From Fremontodendron californicum (lineage: Eukaryota; Streptophyta; Magnoliopsida; Malvales; Malvaceae): 64,000 nt of DNA. A model generated the notes under the pieces. It saw nothing but the letters and a program-made list of their open reading frames with translations, searched no databases and had not been told where the DNA came from. The stretch lies in the NCBI GenBank assembly GCA_030761205.1, contig JAULJL010000002.1, forward strand, positions 23,787,010 to 23,851,009. The letters run 5' to 3'. Within the stretch, counting starts at the first letter, position 1, and the number at the start of each line of letters is the position of its first letter. A program made the position numbers and the translations under genes. Shown piece after piece: positions 30,851 through 43,043 of the stretch.

Positions 30851-31974
30851 CATGTAGCCTTTCAACCTCTTTTACTTCATTTATTTTGAAAAATCAGAAC
30901 AGAAAAAAATAATAAACCTTCCACAATCATGTTTCCTACAATAAACATGCAAAACAAAAATCAAGGCAAACACAAACAAGGCAATCGGCCATGGTAAAAA
31001 AAAGTTGTGAAAATGTGTTTTCTTCCATTTTTGATGAAAAGGAAAAGATGAAAGCTTAAATGAACATTTCAAAACTTGTATTTTCACATGAAAAGAAGTA
31101 GAAATCACATATAAAACAAAGAAAAACACATTAGAATGAAGAAGAAAATCATGCTAGAGCTAGGTAAGAATGGCTACCTTCCAAGCTTTCTTAGTAAACT
31201 CACTCTTGCTTTATTTCAAAAACCTTTTTCTTTCCAAATTAGCTACTTACATCCTCTAACAAATGACCAGCCAACTTAAGGAAAAAAACCATTCCCTTCC
31301 TCTCCCTCATGCTTGGCCGGTTGGCCTCTCAACTATAGGATGCAATGTGCTCCTTTTTCTCCAACAATCCTAGCCCTTAGATTAGGATCTATTCATGACA
31401 AATAAAGATATCATCTTGCCATTTGATCTTGGCCCTTGAAAGATGTACTCATCCTTTACAAAGTATCTACGCCATTGGATGAAACAAAGGCCACTCCCTC
31501 ATTCTCCCCTTGGCCAAACCCCTCTCTACCATAGGATGAATTGTGCTCATCTTTTCTTCAATAATCTTGACCATTGGATGAGAATATTTTCATGAAAATA
31601 AAAATGTCATCTTGTAATTTGATCTTGGCCATTGAAGGGTGTACTCATCTTCTCTACAAGACATCTAGGCCATTGGATAAGGGGGGACCATTTGCAAGGC
31701 AATGAAAATGACATTTTTTAGCTTGATAGTGACAATTGAATTAAATTGATCAAACCTCACCCTTCTCCCCTATGCATGGCCGGCCAAGACCTGGAATGTT
31801 CAAGAATTCCCTCCATCTTTCATATTTTTCTTAATTGCAAATTGGCCCTTTTCGATTTCTTTGGTAAAATTACCTTTTTGCTCCTCAAACTTAATTTAAT
31901 TGCAAATGGACCCAATTTTGGATTTCTCTTTTCCAACTCATCCCATTAAATGTACAACTTGATTTGGGAAGTTT

Positions 31975-32345
31975 TCACATTTTTCTGAGCTCATTTGCGA
32001 TTTCTCCCGGATTTATCTTTTGGAATTTTGGGTTGGTGCACCTGAACTTTTCCATTTTTCAAATGAGCTCCGATTTTGGATTTTTCTTGACCGATCTCTT
32101 CCAAAAATTATAAAACTCAGATTTGGAAGTTTTCATAATTCTTCGAGCTGGTTTGCTATTTTTCCCGGAATTATCTTTTGGAATTTAGGGTTAGTGCACC
32201 CGAACTTTGCCATTTTTCAAATGAGCTCCGATTCTGAATTTTTCTTCATCGATCTCTTCCAAAAATTATAAAACTCAGATCTTGAAGTTTTCATAATTTT
32301 TTAAGCTCGTTTGCTATGTTTCCTGAAATTAGCTTTTGGAATTTT
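31975..32345 (-). repeat. Tandem block of about 155 bp in LTR B
   Basis: Two to three units. GAGCTCATTTG (31987-31997) pairs perfectly with CAAATGAGCTC (32060-32070), the same arm arrangement as in LTR A. Confidence 0.75.
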
Positions 32346-32795
32346 CCGAGATTGCCCTTCAACCTTTGAAGCCTCGATTTTACTTAAAACGAGTCCGATT
32401 TCTGAATTTTCTTTCTCCACTTCCTTTGTCCTATATTGAATTTGAGTTGGTTCAAAAACGCCCAATTTTTATGATCAAATTCCCCTTCCATTTAGTTTTC
32501 CCCTTTTCAAACTCGAGAATTTTCTCGTTTTTCTGTTTTTGCTCTAACCAGCTCTTCTTTGGGATCCACTTCAAACTAGGACTTGGTCCAATTTTGTTTA
32601 CTCATTCTTTCTCAACTAGGGGCTTCAATTTCTCCGAATAAGGCCATCTTTGTAGTTTTCCCCAAATTTGCCTGATTAGGTCTTCCCCTACACTGAATTT
32701 TTGTAACCCATCTTCCGAACTATATATCTTTTGTTGTAGACCTCGGATTATCAAAATTCTTTCACCTTTGTTCAAATCAAATTCGAATCTTGATT

Positions 32796-32856
32796 TTGAC
32801 TAAGGGTTGACTTTTTTAGTGGTTGACTTGTAGGGGCTGACTTTTTTGAGGTTGAC
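32796..32856 (-). promoter_or_regulatory. TTGAC cluster in LTR B
   Basis: TTGAC begins at 32796, 32807, 32823 and 32852, with a one-base variant (CTGAC) at 32838. Spacing is mostly 14-16 bp. Its distance from the LTR start is about 147-207 bp, as in LTR A. Confidence 0.5.
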
Positions 32857-33003
32857 TTTCTTTTAGTTCACTTTTTGTACTGACCTCCGAAACAAAGTCT
32901 TGGGGACCCATCTAGGGAATGGTGGAAGTCTCTTTGCATTCCGGGGAGTTGAAAAGGAGAATCTGCCTGGTTTAAGGGCCCCGGACAAAATTAAGTGTCT
33001 ATA

Positions 33004-34442
33004 GAGAGCTTATAGTGAGCTTGATTGAGGACTTCGAAGAAGTGGGTTTCAATTACTTACCCCAAGAAGAAAATCAAATGGCGGATGCTTTAGCGACTTT
33101 GTCATCAATGTTTAAAGTGAATGAAGGGGCCGAAGTTGTGCCAATCAAGATGAGCATATACGAGTCATCTGCCCACTGCTTGAGTATCGAAGAAGAAGTA
33201 GATGGGCATCCTTGGTATCAAGACATCTTGCAATATATCAAGAGTCAACAATACCCTGAACAAGCCACAAAAAATGACAAGAGAACCCTGAGAAGGATTG
33301 CGATGGGTTTTGTTTTAGGTGGTGAAATCCTTTACAAGAAAAGGAATGACTAGGTTCTGTTAAGATGTGTCGTTTCAGCTGAAGCTCAGAGAATCCTCGA
33401 AGAGGTCCACGAAGGGATATGCGGCACTCATGCCAAGGGCCACATGCTCGCTAAACAGATTATGAGGGCAGGATACTATTGGCTAACGATGGAAGGGGAT
33501 TGTATTAATTATTCTCAAAAGTGCCATAAGTGTCAGATATATGCAGACAAGATTCATGTGCCGCCATCACCGTTGCATGTCATGACTACTCCATAGCCAT
33601 TTTCAATGTGGGGAACCATTACTTCGAAAGCTTCGAACAGATATCGTTTCATCTTGATGGCCATAGATAACTTCACAAAATGGGTAGAAACCGCTTTTTA
33701 TGCCAATGTAACAAAGTCAGGGGTTTGCAGATTCATCAAGAAGGGGATTGTGTGCCGATATGGGCTTTCGGAGAGTAATTTCGGAGAATGCTCTCAACCT
33801 GAATAATAAGTTGATGAGGGAAGTATGTACCCAATTCAAGATCAAGCATCATAATTGGACACCTTATCGTTCGAAAATGAACTGGGCAGTAGAAGCACCC
33901 AATAAGAACATCAAGAAGATTGTTGAAAACATGACTGATGTGTATAAAGATTGGCATGAAATCTTGCCTTTGGCTCTCCACGCGTATCGTACCTCGATTT
34001 GCACATCTACGGGTGCCACGTTATTTTCTCTGGTATACGGGATGGAGGCAATGCTGCCTATTGAGGTTGAAATCCCTTCACTTCGTGTTTTGATGGAAGT
34101 TGGCCTAGAAGAGGCAGAATGGATTAGAGTCGCTATGAATAGTTGAATCTCATAGAGGAGAAAAGGCTGAAGGCAACTTGCCATGGGCAGATGTATCAGA
34201 AAAGGATGATTCAATCCCACAACAAAAAGGTTCGCCCCAGGCAATTTCGAGAGAGAGAGTTGGTATTATGAAAGGTTCTCCCTATTGTGAAAGATCCTCG
34301 CGAAAAATGAGCTTCGAATTAGGAAGGACCCTATATGGTAAAAAGAGCTTTTTCTGTAGGAGCATTGATCTTAACTCGGCTGGACGATGTTGACTTGAGA
34401 AATCTTGTGAACGCCGATGAATTGAAGAAATACTATGCCTGA
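33004..34442 (+). pseudogene. T2 RNase H end and integrase, catalytic residues lost
   Basis: The open part 33015-33353 encodes the end of the second RNase H (MADALATLSS) and the linker. The zinc-binding region follows (EEVHEGICGTHAKGH... CHKC). The core is damaged at key points. A five-codon deletion between SMW and ITSKAS removes the first catalytic Asp, present in T1 as VDMIGP. The second Asp is Glu (ISENAL), and the reading frame shifts between the two. The third site keeps Glu (AVEAPN). TAG at 33594-33596 replaces a Trp that T1 retains. The tail ends KKYYA with TGA at 34440-34442. It cannot be active. Confidence 0.85.
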
Positions 34443-36184
34443 AGAAAAAACAAGAAGAAAAAATAAAAAGAAAAAAAATGTGATACTGTGCATATGAGAA
34501 TTCGAATGATTCCAAGTGCAACAATGAAAATTCTATTTATCTATTTCCCCTGAGGATTGCTTTTCAGTGAGAATATTCGTGCTTGATATGATAAATGGCC
34601 ATTTTTCATATTTTTTTCACTAAAAAGAAATTATTCTTAGTCACCCCTTTGAGCCTTAGGAATTCTTTCTTTCTTTGAACCTTGATCAAGGATCACCCTC
34701 TACACTGGAGGGCAAATGTGAGGAAAAATCTCCTTCAAAAAATCATGGTGAAAAGAGCCATCAAAAACAAAAAACAAAAAAAAAACACACATACAAAATG
34801 TGTGAAAAAGAATGGCATATGAAAGCGAAGAATTAAAAGAAACAAAATTCCAAAAGGAGAGAAAAGTCCAAAAAGGTTGAATCTTTCAAAAATGAATTGT
34901 CCTTATGAAATGATCCTTAATCTAATCACCCTTAAACACATTTTTTGCCTATTGATCATTTCTTTCTAAACCCAAACCTTGGCCTACATTACGTGCTTTT
35001 AAAGTCCATTTTGATCAAGCATGGGTATTTCACTTGAAGGGTTTTTTCTCAGATTTCATCCCATCTTTTGAATTGTCATTTTACCATGGAAGCATTTAGA
35101 ATCCTCAGTGCATGGTGGAACACAAAAAAAGAAAATGAATAAAAATGTAAAAGGAGAGGATTAAGTCGAAAACCCAAAAAGGGCGACTTAAAATCGAACG
35201 GGGGACACTTGGGTTGAAAACCCACAAAGGGCGGCCCAAGTACTGATCAAAGATTGAATCAATGCTCTGTGTAAAGGGGCAGAAAGTATCAAGAATTCAG
35301 AGAAAGGGGTAAAGCTCAGTTTGAAGCAACAGCGAAAGCCGAGAAGTCAACAAGCAAATGGCAAGCTCAAAAGATATTTCAGAGGAACTAAGGCAGGAAG
35401 GGTCTAGGATATTCCGCATCTGGGGCATCTATACCTTTTCCTTTACATTTTTGTTTTAAATCCCTGATATTCGTCTTTATTATCTAGACCTTTTTGCAAT
35501 GAACTCTTGTTGGCCTTTTCATGGCATATGGTTGTTTCATACTATCTTTCATATATGTTGTGATGCATTTTGAATATTATCAAATTGAATGATGATTAGT
35601 AAACATAAAAATCTTCAAATGAAAGGATTTTTTTGCATTGCTATTGAGTAGATTTAAATTTTAGAAGAGGTTTGGAAACCACTAAAATTTGGAGAAACTC
35701 GCGACAATCTATGATACTGAAAAGCTTATCAAGTGGGGAAAACATTGCATGGATTAAACATATCAATCCAAGATACTGAAGAGATCATCAAGTAGAGCTA
35801 CCCATGAATAGGTTGGAGACACCCCCACAGAGTCAAAAAACTTGTGAATCATGGTGAAACCGTTGGTTAGAGCTCATCAAGTGCGGCAAGACATGAATAG
35901 GTTGGAGACATTGTCACAGAGTCAGGGAATTTTTGAGTCTCAATGAGCCCATAATACTGAAAGCTCATTAAGTAGAGCAAACAGTGGAGTTGAGAAGATT
36001 CGTGAACATCAATGAAATCATGGATTAAAACTCATGACACAATCATGTAATTGTATTCATCCCTAGGGAACATGCATCTTACAAACATTTGCAAAACCTA
36101 TCATCAGCATCACTGCATTTGACTAACATTACCGAAACCCTGGAAAGTTCTTTCTTGAGTCGAACATAGCTGGCACAAAAGGAA
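34443..36184 (+). other. T2 3' non-coding region
   Basis: No supported gene. It starts with an A/G-rich tract (34440-34480) and matches, in inverted orientation, the T1 region 361-2008, including the phrase GGGCGGCCCAAGTACTGATC (about 35230). The AAGATACTGAAGAGATCATC-type phrases near 35713-35960 (tac/aat-actgaaaa-gctcatcaagt) repeat three or four times. Confidence 0.6.
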
Positions 36185-36430
36185 GTAAGCACCTTATCCA
36201 AATTTTTTTGGACAAGACAACCAGATTTCTCGGACAGGACATCCAAAATTTTCTGGACAAGACAACCAGATTTCTCGGACAGGATATCCAAATTTTTTTG
36301 GACAAGGCAACTAGATTTCTCGGATAAGAAATCTAATTTTTTTGGACAAGACAACTAGATTTTTTTGACAAGACATCAAAATTTTCCTGGACAAGACAAC
36401 CAGATTTTTTCGGACAAGACATCCAAGTTT
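36185..36430 (+). repeat. Tandem array of about 42-44 bp units in T2
   Basis: Five to six units of GGACAAGACAACCAGATTT then CTCGGACAGGACATCCAAA-type sequence. It is the inverted counterpart of 98-290 and lies at the same place relative to pol. Confidence 0.8.
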
Positions 36431-36815
36431 TAAAGGAATCAAACTCGTTTCCTTAAGATGGGTTGAGCCTTGATTAATCGTGGAACTCAATTTAAGGACA
36501 AATATTATTGTGTCAGACAAAGCTTCACGAAGATGACACAAATCTTCACCAATATGAGGTAAGGCCCCGGGATCTCCGCCGAGGTATTTTCTTCTCTTGC
36601 AAATCGAATTCGTTTCCTTAAGACGGGTCGAGCCTTGATTAGTCAAGGAACTCAATTTAAGGACAAATCTTATTGCTTTAGTCAAAGCTTCACCAAGATG
36701 AGGTAAGGCCCCGGGACTTCTGCCGAGGTATTTTATTCTCTTGCAAATCGAACTCGTTTTCTTAAGATGAGTCGAGCATTGATTAGTCAAGGAACTCAAT
36801 TTAAGGACAACTCTT
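36430..36815 (+). repeat. Three-copy repeat of about 150-165 bp in T2
   Basis: The phrase CTCGTTTCCTTAAGATGGG with GAACTCAATTTAAGGACAA recurs near 36440, 36607 and 36754. GAGGTAAGGCCCCGGGA lies between copies twice. One copy of the same phrase is visible at 23-95 in T1 on the other strand. Confidence 0.75.
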
Positions 36816-36972
36816 TTTATTTACAATTTGCAAAAACAAAAAAAATCAATAAAAAATGATGAATAAAAAATAATAGAATTTCCCCTTTCTATCCTTCACA
36901 TGTGATTTCACTAACCGGACAAAATTATTGTCTATTTTATCTTTGCCTGATTCCTGATTCTCCGCAATAATC

Positions 36973-36985
36973 AAAGAGGGGCAGC
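36973..36985 (+). other. T2 polypurine tract
   Basis: AAAGAGGGGCAGC lies directly before the LTR start TGTAGAAACC. A purine-rich run at this position primes plus-strand synthesis in LTR elements. Confidence 0.6.
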
Positions 36986-37133
36986 TGTAGAAACCTAATT
37001 TTGTCCAAGCCCCCTAAACCAAGAAAAGTTATCCTTTTCAACTTCCCAGAGTGCAAGGAAACTTCCACCATTCCTCAGATGGGTCTCCAAGACTTTGATT
37101 CGGAGGTCAGCACAAAAAGTCGACTCCTAAAAA

Positions 37134-37199
37134 GTCAACTTCAAAAAAGTCAACCCCAAAAAATAATCACTAAAAAAGTCAACTCTCAGTCAAAGTCAA
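37134..37199 (+). promoter_or_regulatory. W-box cores in LTR C
   Basis: GTCAA (TTGAC on the other strand) begins at 37134, 37149, 37178, 37189 and 37195. A decayed core fills part of the gap. The cluster starts 148 bp from the LTR start, matching the other copies. Confidence 0.5.
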
Positions 37200-40100
37200 T
37201 ATTCGAAGTTGAATTGAACAATGGTGAAGGAATTTTGATAATCGAAGGTCTACAATGAAAGATAGAGAATTTGAAAGACAGATTATAAAAATTCAGTGGA
37301 GGGGAATACCTAATTTTGCAAATTTGGGGAAAAGTGCGTAAACGATCAAATTGGACAAAATTGGAGGTTCCAAATGGAATAAGATCAATAAATATGGATA
37401 TAGGAAGGTCCAATTTTGAAACGGAGTTGAAGGAAGAATTGGATGGAAAAGAAAAAAGAAAATAAGAATTTAATGAATAAATAAGGAAACCACAAATTTG
37501 GGGAAAACTGTAGAGATGGCCCGATTTGGTGAACTTGAAGCCCCCAATTGATAAAGGATAAATAAATAAAAATATCCCAAGTCCTAATTTGAAGTGGATC
37601 CCAAGGAAGAGCCGGTTAGAGGAAAAACAGAAAAACGAGAAAATTCCCAATAATGATGAAAAGGGGAAAACTAATTCGGAGAGAAGTTCAGATGTAAAAA
37701 TTGGGCATTTTTGGACCAACTCCAATTCAATATATGACAAAGGCAGTGGAAAATGAAAATTAAAAAATTGGGTCGATTTCGAGTAAAATCGAGCTTTCGA
37801 GGATTAAAGGTCAATTTTGGAAAATCCGGGAAAAATTGAACCTGAGCTTGAAAAATTATGAAAACTTCTAGATCTGAGTTTTATATTATATGGAAGAGAT
37901 CGGAGAAGAAAAATCTTGAATCGGAGCTCAAATGGAAAAAGACAAAGTTCAAGTGCACTAATCCGAAATTCCAAGAGAAACTTTCGGGAAAAATAGAAAT
38001 CGAGCTTGAAAAATTATGAAAACTTCTAGATCTAAGTTTTATATTTTATGGAAGGGATTGGAGAATAAAAACCAAAAATCGGAGCTCGAATGGAAAAAGA
38101 CAAAGTTTAGGTGCACTAATCCGAAATTCCAAGAGAAAATTCTGGGAAAAATCGGAAATGAGCTTGGAAAAATATGAAAACTTCTAGAATTGAGTTTTGT
38201 ATTGTATGGGATGGATTGGTAAAGAAAAATTCAAAATTGGGGTCCATTTGCAATTAGATTAAGTTTGGGGGCCAAAATGCAATTTTACCGAAAAACCGAA
38301 AAGAGCCATTTTGCAAATAAAAGTATAGGAATGGCCTGGAAATTTCCAAGCCATTTTCTGCCAGCCTACTGATTATAAGAGGGGTGTGATTATCTTGAAT
38401 CAAATGGCCAAGATTGGATAGAAGACGACATTTTTAAGAAATGACAAGATTCTCCACTACTTGCCTACATGGCATTTTTGGCCAATGAGAGGCCTCTATA
38501 TTGCAAAGCCATGTGAAGGCCATGTGAAGAGCATGTGAAGGCTATGATATAATGCCAAGTAGGATTAAAAATGCCACCTAGGAATATTTTTAATAGTAAG
38601 CCATATGATAATGACAAGTGGCTTAGATATTTTGTAGAGATAGGAGATAAGAATAATCTAGGTGGCATTGTTGGCCAATGAGAGGCTAGAAAACCCTTAA
38701 TTTAAGGAAAGCATCATGCAAATAGGGGACAAGCACCCTTAATTTAAGGAAAGAATCATGTAAGGAGGGGACATTTTTTAGCCATGTGGCAAAGATGTTG
38801 GAGGAGCATGCAAAACATGAGAAAGGCTAAAAAAATACACACACGCTCATATACAAAGGGGGCTAGCCAAGCAAGGAAAAAAAGAAGGATTCATTTATTT
38901 CCAAGGCATTTCACTAGACTCTTGAGAAGAAAAAAAATAAGAAAAATAAAAGAGAGGAGGAGAAATTGGAGAGCTTGATTTGGAAAGCAATTGCTAGGTA
39001 GCTATTCCCTCTTTTCTTCTTCAATTATTTTTTTTTTTATATCATGTTCATTTTCTTTTCTTTTTCCATATGATTTGTTAACTTTTTGTTGAATAAAACG
39101 TTTTCTAAAATAAACTTTAACAGTCCTCTCCTTTATTCTTTATTCTTTACAAAATAATCAAGTTGACAAATTTTTTTACACATTTCATGTTTTAGCCGAA
39201 ACCAAAGAGGGCTTTATTGTGCTTTTTTTGCTTCATTTTCTTTTGCTTGCTTGTTCATATTTTTAACTCATGATTGATTCATTGTCATATGTTTGTTGGC
39301 TGTAAAATCATGCATTTCATGCCATTTCCAACTAGGTTTTTGGCTAAGAATAACCAATAATCTCTAGTCGAAAATCCCTTGTTTCTACGAGTTGACAAAG
39401 TGATAGTTTAAGTCGGATATTCTGATTTTGAGCATTTATTTTACTGAGTTATTTTTGTCCAAATAAAATTAGTTTTTTTACCACATGAAGTATACTTTTA
39501 TATGATGCCTTGGTATTTTTTCCAACATTTTTAGATTTTTTTATCAAGGTCGGAAAAATGGTTTTCGATAAAACAATTTTTAGGTCACTATTCTGACTTT
39601 GGTGAAAATTAGGTCAAGGCATCATTGGTCCAAAAATTAAGCTGATTTTTTCTCATGGATACCATCATGTCTCAAGTCTATAATAATTTTTCCATAAATT
39701 TTTATGAAGGGTAAAAAAATAGTTTTTCAAAACTGGTTTTAGGAGTCAGAATTGTTTTCTGAAACTAAAAATTTTCTGTTTTTATTTGTATACAAAGAAG
39801 GGGCTGATTTGAGTTATTAGCTACTGTCTTGGTTGATTTCCATGCCATTTCAAGAATAAAAGTTGATTTTACAAAAATCTGGTCAAGGGTGGTCAACCCA
39901 GGTTTCAAAAATAGGAGAAACTATAGCTTTTTTAGGGGTATTCGATCATGACTTCATTTCCATCAAAAAAATCCAATTCTTTTTTTTTAAATCCAAGCCC
40001 AAACTCATTCGGTTTTGAAAATCCAATTTAAGTTTCTTCCAAAGATAGTCGAATACCTTTTTAGGTATACGGATGTCCTTACTTCAAGGAAGAAATACAT

Positions 40101-40479
40101 CTTCATGCATTGCATTTTTAAAAATATTTTTACTTAATTTGGCATAAAAATGTGCTTCTCGGTTTCCTAAACATTTGGCGATAATTAATTCCTAATCTTT
40201 GTCGAGTTTGACGGGGAGGTTAGGAAATTACTTAACGCACATGGTTATGAAATCGCAAGGCATGGATTTTGTTTTATTCGGAATCATATAAATGTCATAT
40301 GAAAGAATTATTCTCCAAGCTTTGCCGGGTTTGCCGGGGAGTACGGTAATACTTTCCGACAAATGCCACTTATTTGATTCCTCACATAAAGAATCAATTT
40401 CAAAATAGTGATGTGTGCATATTCCATGACATCTAGATTTACCATTTTTTTCATGATATGTTTGTGAATACTCTATGGT

Positions 40480-41020
40480 AGTGTCATTTCTATGATTGGT
40501 TATTTAATTGACATGCTATGCCATTTCATGTGCCATGTCTTTCATATAATGTGCCGTATCAATCAAATTATGCCATGTCATTAATTTACATGTCCTGTCA
40601 TTCATTCATTCATATGCCATGTCATTCATTCATGTGCCATGCCATTTAGATTATGCCATGTCATTAATTTACATGTCATGTCATTCATTCATATGCCACG
40701 TCATTTATTCATGTGCCATGCCATTTAGATTATGCCATGTCATTAATTTACATGTCATGTCATTCATTCATATGCCATGTCATTCATTCATGTGCCATGC
40801 CATTTAGATTATGCCATGACATTAATTCATATGCCATGCCATGTCATTTATTCATTTAACATACCATTTAGGATTTGCCATGTCATTAATTCACATGCTA
40901 TGTCATCAATTCTTTTGGCCAGGTCATTTAGATTTTGCCATGTCAAGCATGCCATATCATTAATTCTTTTACTATGTCATAATAAATGTTTGCCATGCCA
41001 TGTTAAATATGCATGTTATT
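40480..41020 (+). repeat. ATGCCATGTCAT-type array in LTR C
   Basis: Units such as TCATTCATTCATATGCCATG and CCATTTAGATTATGCCATG, with a clearer unit of about 78 bp repeated near 40595, 40675 and 40755. Same class as the LTR B array, opposite strand. Confidence 0.78.
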
Positions 41021-41544
41021 TAATTTTTATCTTAGTAATATTCTTGCATATTCATGATCATTTCTTTGTGATTTTAAAATGCATGAAATATTATTAAACA
41101 TTTTTTATAAAATAAGATTATCCCCGAGTTAAAATAATTCATGAGTTCTCTGATGGGTCTTCCGGGGAGAATATCATCAATTATCATTAACAACAAAATA
41201 TCGTTTTCCAAAAAACGAGGGTGATTCGGAGAATTTCAAAATCAAGGAAAAATTCCATGTTTTGCCGAGTTTGTCAAAAAATATGAAAAATTTCATGTTA
41301 ATAATTTCCGGAACATTTTCAAATAAAATATGAATTTTTTAGGGAATTATTTCAAACACCAAATTTAAAACCGACTTTTATCAAGACTCAAGATAACACA
41401 CGTTTAATAAGGTACTGTTTTATATGGGCATTGTGGGGGTGCTAATCCTTCCCCCACGTAACTGATACCCGAACCCGCACTTCAAAATTGGTTTTAAAAA
41501 ATGTTTTAATTAATTTTAAAATGTTTTATAAAAATCTATTTTAA

Positions 41545-41564
41545 TAGGTGGCCGATCACACCTA
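41545..41564 (+). promoter_or_regulatory. Conserved LTR stem-loop (copy C)
   Basis: TAGGTG and CACCTA pair around GCCGATCA. The stem is identical to that of copies A, B and D. Confidence 0.5.
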
Positions 41565-41725
41565 GTCAAAAAAAGATTGGGGGCCATTTCTTTTTCGAGG
41601 TTGTTTTCAAACCCTCTCAATTTTAATTTTGAGAGGAATTAAGTCGTCTTTTCCTCTATTTTTTCACGCTTAACGAGCCGATTGTCCTCGCGATAGGGTG
41701 TTTCAGACTTTTTATGGTTGCGACA

Positions 41726-42938
41726 ACTGTATATCCCTTGTCCAATCTGATTGGCTTTAGGGCATATACTAACAGGCACTTGTTGTTGGGTTTGGTATGG
41801 TTGTTGCATTCTTTGCTGAAAACCCGGTGATCTATTGTCAAAGGGTGGAGGAGTAGCAGCTTTTGGTTGATTCCCTCCATAACTAAAATTCGGATGATCT
41901 CTCCATCTTGGATTGTATGTGTTTGAGTAGGGATCATACCTTTGTTGTTGATTTTGAAATCCACCCATAGCATTCACATCTTCATTGGAATCATCTTGAA
42001 GTGTTGGGCACATATCATTTGAGTGCCCCATTGTAGAACATATGCCACAAGTCTTAATTTGCTACATATTTCCTACAGCCAATTGTTGCACAAAAGAAGT
42101 AAGTTGAGAAATTTGTTGTCCAAGGGATGATGTACTTATCTCATTGAGTTTCTTAGGTTATGGTGGTGGTTTAGGCCTCTTGGTGAATTATTGTGAGTTG
42201 GCTGCCATATTGGAGATGAGAAGTCTAGCAGCTTGGGGAGTCTTATCAACTAGAGCTCCTCGACTTGCAGCATCTATAATGCTTTTCTCTATGGGCATGA
42301 GACCTTCATAGAAGTATTGGATGAGAAGTTGTTCACTTATCTGATGATGTGGGCAACTTGCATAAAGCTTTTTGAACCTCTCCCAATACTCATACAAGGA
42401 CTCTTCATTGTATTGTCGAATCCCATATCTCTTTTCTAATGTTGGCAGCCTTAGATGCTGGGAAATATCTTTCCAAGAATGTTTTCTTCATTCCATTCCA
42501 TGTAGTGATGGTCCCGGATGGTAGATAGTAGAGCTATTCCTTTGCCGAGTCAGCTAAAGAGAATGGAAAGGCTCTCAACTTAATTTGCTCCTCCGTGATC
42601 CCTGTTAGTCTCATGCTTAAGGAAACTACATGGAATTCCTAAAGGTGCTTATTTGGATCCTCTCCTGCAAAACCATGAAACGTTGGAAGAAGATGAATTA
42701 AACCAGATTTGAGTTCAAAAGCTACCTCAAGGTTAGGATACTCTATGCGCAATGGTTGTTGATCCAAGTCCGGAGCGGCTAGCTCCTTTAGAGTTCGGTT
42801 GTTCAAAGCTATCTCTTCTTGCTCTATTTGGATTGTTTGGATCAACTCTTCGTTTGATCTATGGTACGAAGCTACAAATTCCAAGATTCTCCTAAGTCTT
42901 AAGTGATTTTCGTCTTCTTCAGGAGTTTGGAACATTCA
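41726..42938 (-). pseudogene. A2 gag, truncated by T2
   Basis: The minus frame opens at 42935 with MFQTPEEDENHLRLRR and gives a matrix-like start, then LLPTFHGFAGEDPNKHL. Next come the capsid motifs (FPFSLADSAKE, YFPASKAANIRKEI, CPHHQISEQLLIQYFYEGL, SNMAANSQ) and a CCHC knuckle (CGICSTMGHSNDMC, about 42015-42060). It ends with NYNPRW-like and Gln-rich linker sequence. TAG at 42534-42536 replaces a Trp expected in AKEWLYYL, and other stops and shifts occur. The frame at its end runs into the T2 LTR and should not be read as a fusion protein. Confidence 0.82.
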
Positions 42939-43019
42939 CTGAAAAAGAAAAACAAGAAAATAACTAATTAGAACTAAAAGTTAGAATAAACCAAATAAGA
43001 AATAAACTAAAGGAAGCAA

Positions 43020-43037
43020 TCCTCGGCAACGACGCCA
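43020..43037 (-). other. A2 primer-binding site
   Basis: On the minus strand TGGCGTCGTTGCCGAGGA lies six bases after the LTR end, a near match to the tRNA-Asp-type PBS. Confidence 0.82.
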
Positions 43038-43043
43038 AAAACT

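Larger units (their letters stand above)
1..33003 (-). mobile_element. T1: giant Tat/Ogre-like Ty3 retrotransposon, nested and decayed
   Basis: A single minus-strand element can be followed from its 5' LTR (27562-33003) through PBS, ORF1, gag, protease, G-patch-like region, RT, dual RNase H and integrase to a 3' non-coding tail that leaves the window at base 1. It is broken by a solo LTR (7812-13347) and an Athila-type element (16558-26018). Reading across both breaks restores continuous homology: ORF1 resumes after the Athila duplication and the gag zinc finger resumes after the solo LTR. Without the insertions and duplicated target sites about 18.0 kb of T1 is visible, so with a second LTR of similar size the element would exceed 23 kb (inference). 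ORF1 upstream of gag, the second RNase H and the intron before RT are Ogre/Tat hallmarks. Stops and frameshifts in every domain show it is inactive. It is inserted in T2, since T2 RNase H sequence begins directly at 33004. Confidence 0.88.
27562..33003 (-). repeat. Tat LTR B: 5' LTR of T1
   Basis: 5442 bp, reading on the minus strand from TATAGACACTTAATTTTGTCC at 33003 to ...TATCGATA at 27562. By comparison with copies A and C the ancestral ends were TG...CA, and one base has changed at each end. The blocks match copy A in order: W-box cluster, tandem block, gene-free AT-rich middle, ATGACATGGCATA-like arrays and stem-loop. The long frames at 28192-30706 come from the arrays. Confidence 0.85.
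33004..41725 (+). mobile_element. T2: Tat element, 3' half with 3' LTR
   Basis: Begins abruptly within the second RNase H at the outer end of the T1 LTR and continues through integrase, a 2.5 kb non-coding region, a purine tract and a 4740-bp 3' LTR. The missing 5' half should lie left of the window beyond T1. T2 ends at 41725 inside the gag of A2. It is closely related to T1 (same domain order and 3' arrays) but runs in the opposite direction. Confidence 0.87.
36986..41725 (+). repeat. Tat LTR C: 3' LTR of T2
   Basis: 4740 bp, TGTAGAAACCTAATTTTGTCC to GGTTGCGACA, with TG...CA ends. It has GTCAA cores at 37134-37199, an arm-bearing tandem block at about 37800-38230, AT-rich middle, an ATGCCATGTCAT array at 40480-41020 and the stem-loop at 41545-41564. 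The weak open frames in it (for example 37001-37258, 40619-41097) have no homology I recognise. Confidence 0.85.

Noticed and set aside
36311..36799. 162-codon minus frame
   Set aside because: Formed by the three-copy 150-bp repeat and the 42-bp array of T2, antisense to the element.
40619..41097. Plus-strand frames with repeated MSFIHVPCHLDYAM
   Set aside because: Translation of the 78-bp ATGCCATGTCAT array in LTR C.
41639..42031. 130-codon minus frame ending in a Lys/Glu-rich tail
   Set aside because: The tail (41639-41725) is T2 LTR sequence. Only the part from 41726 is gag.
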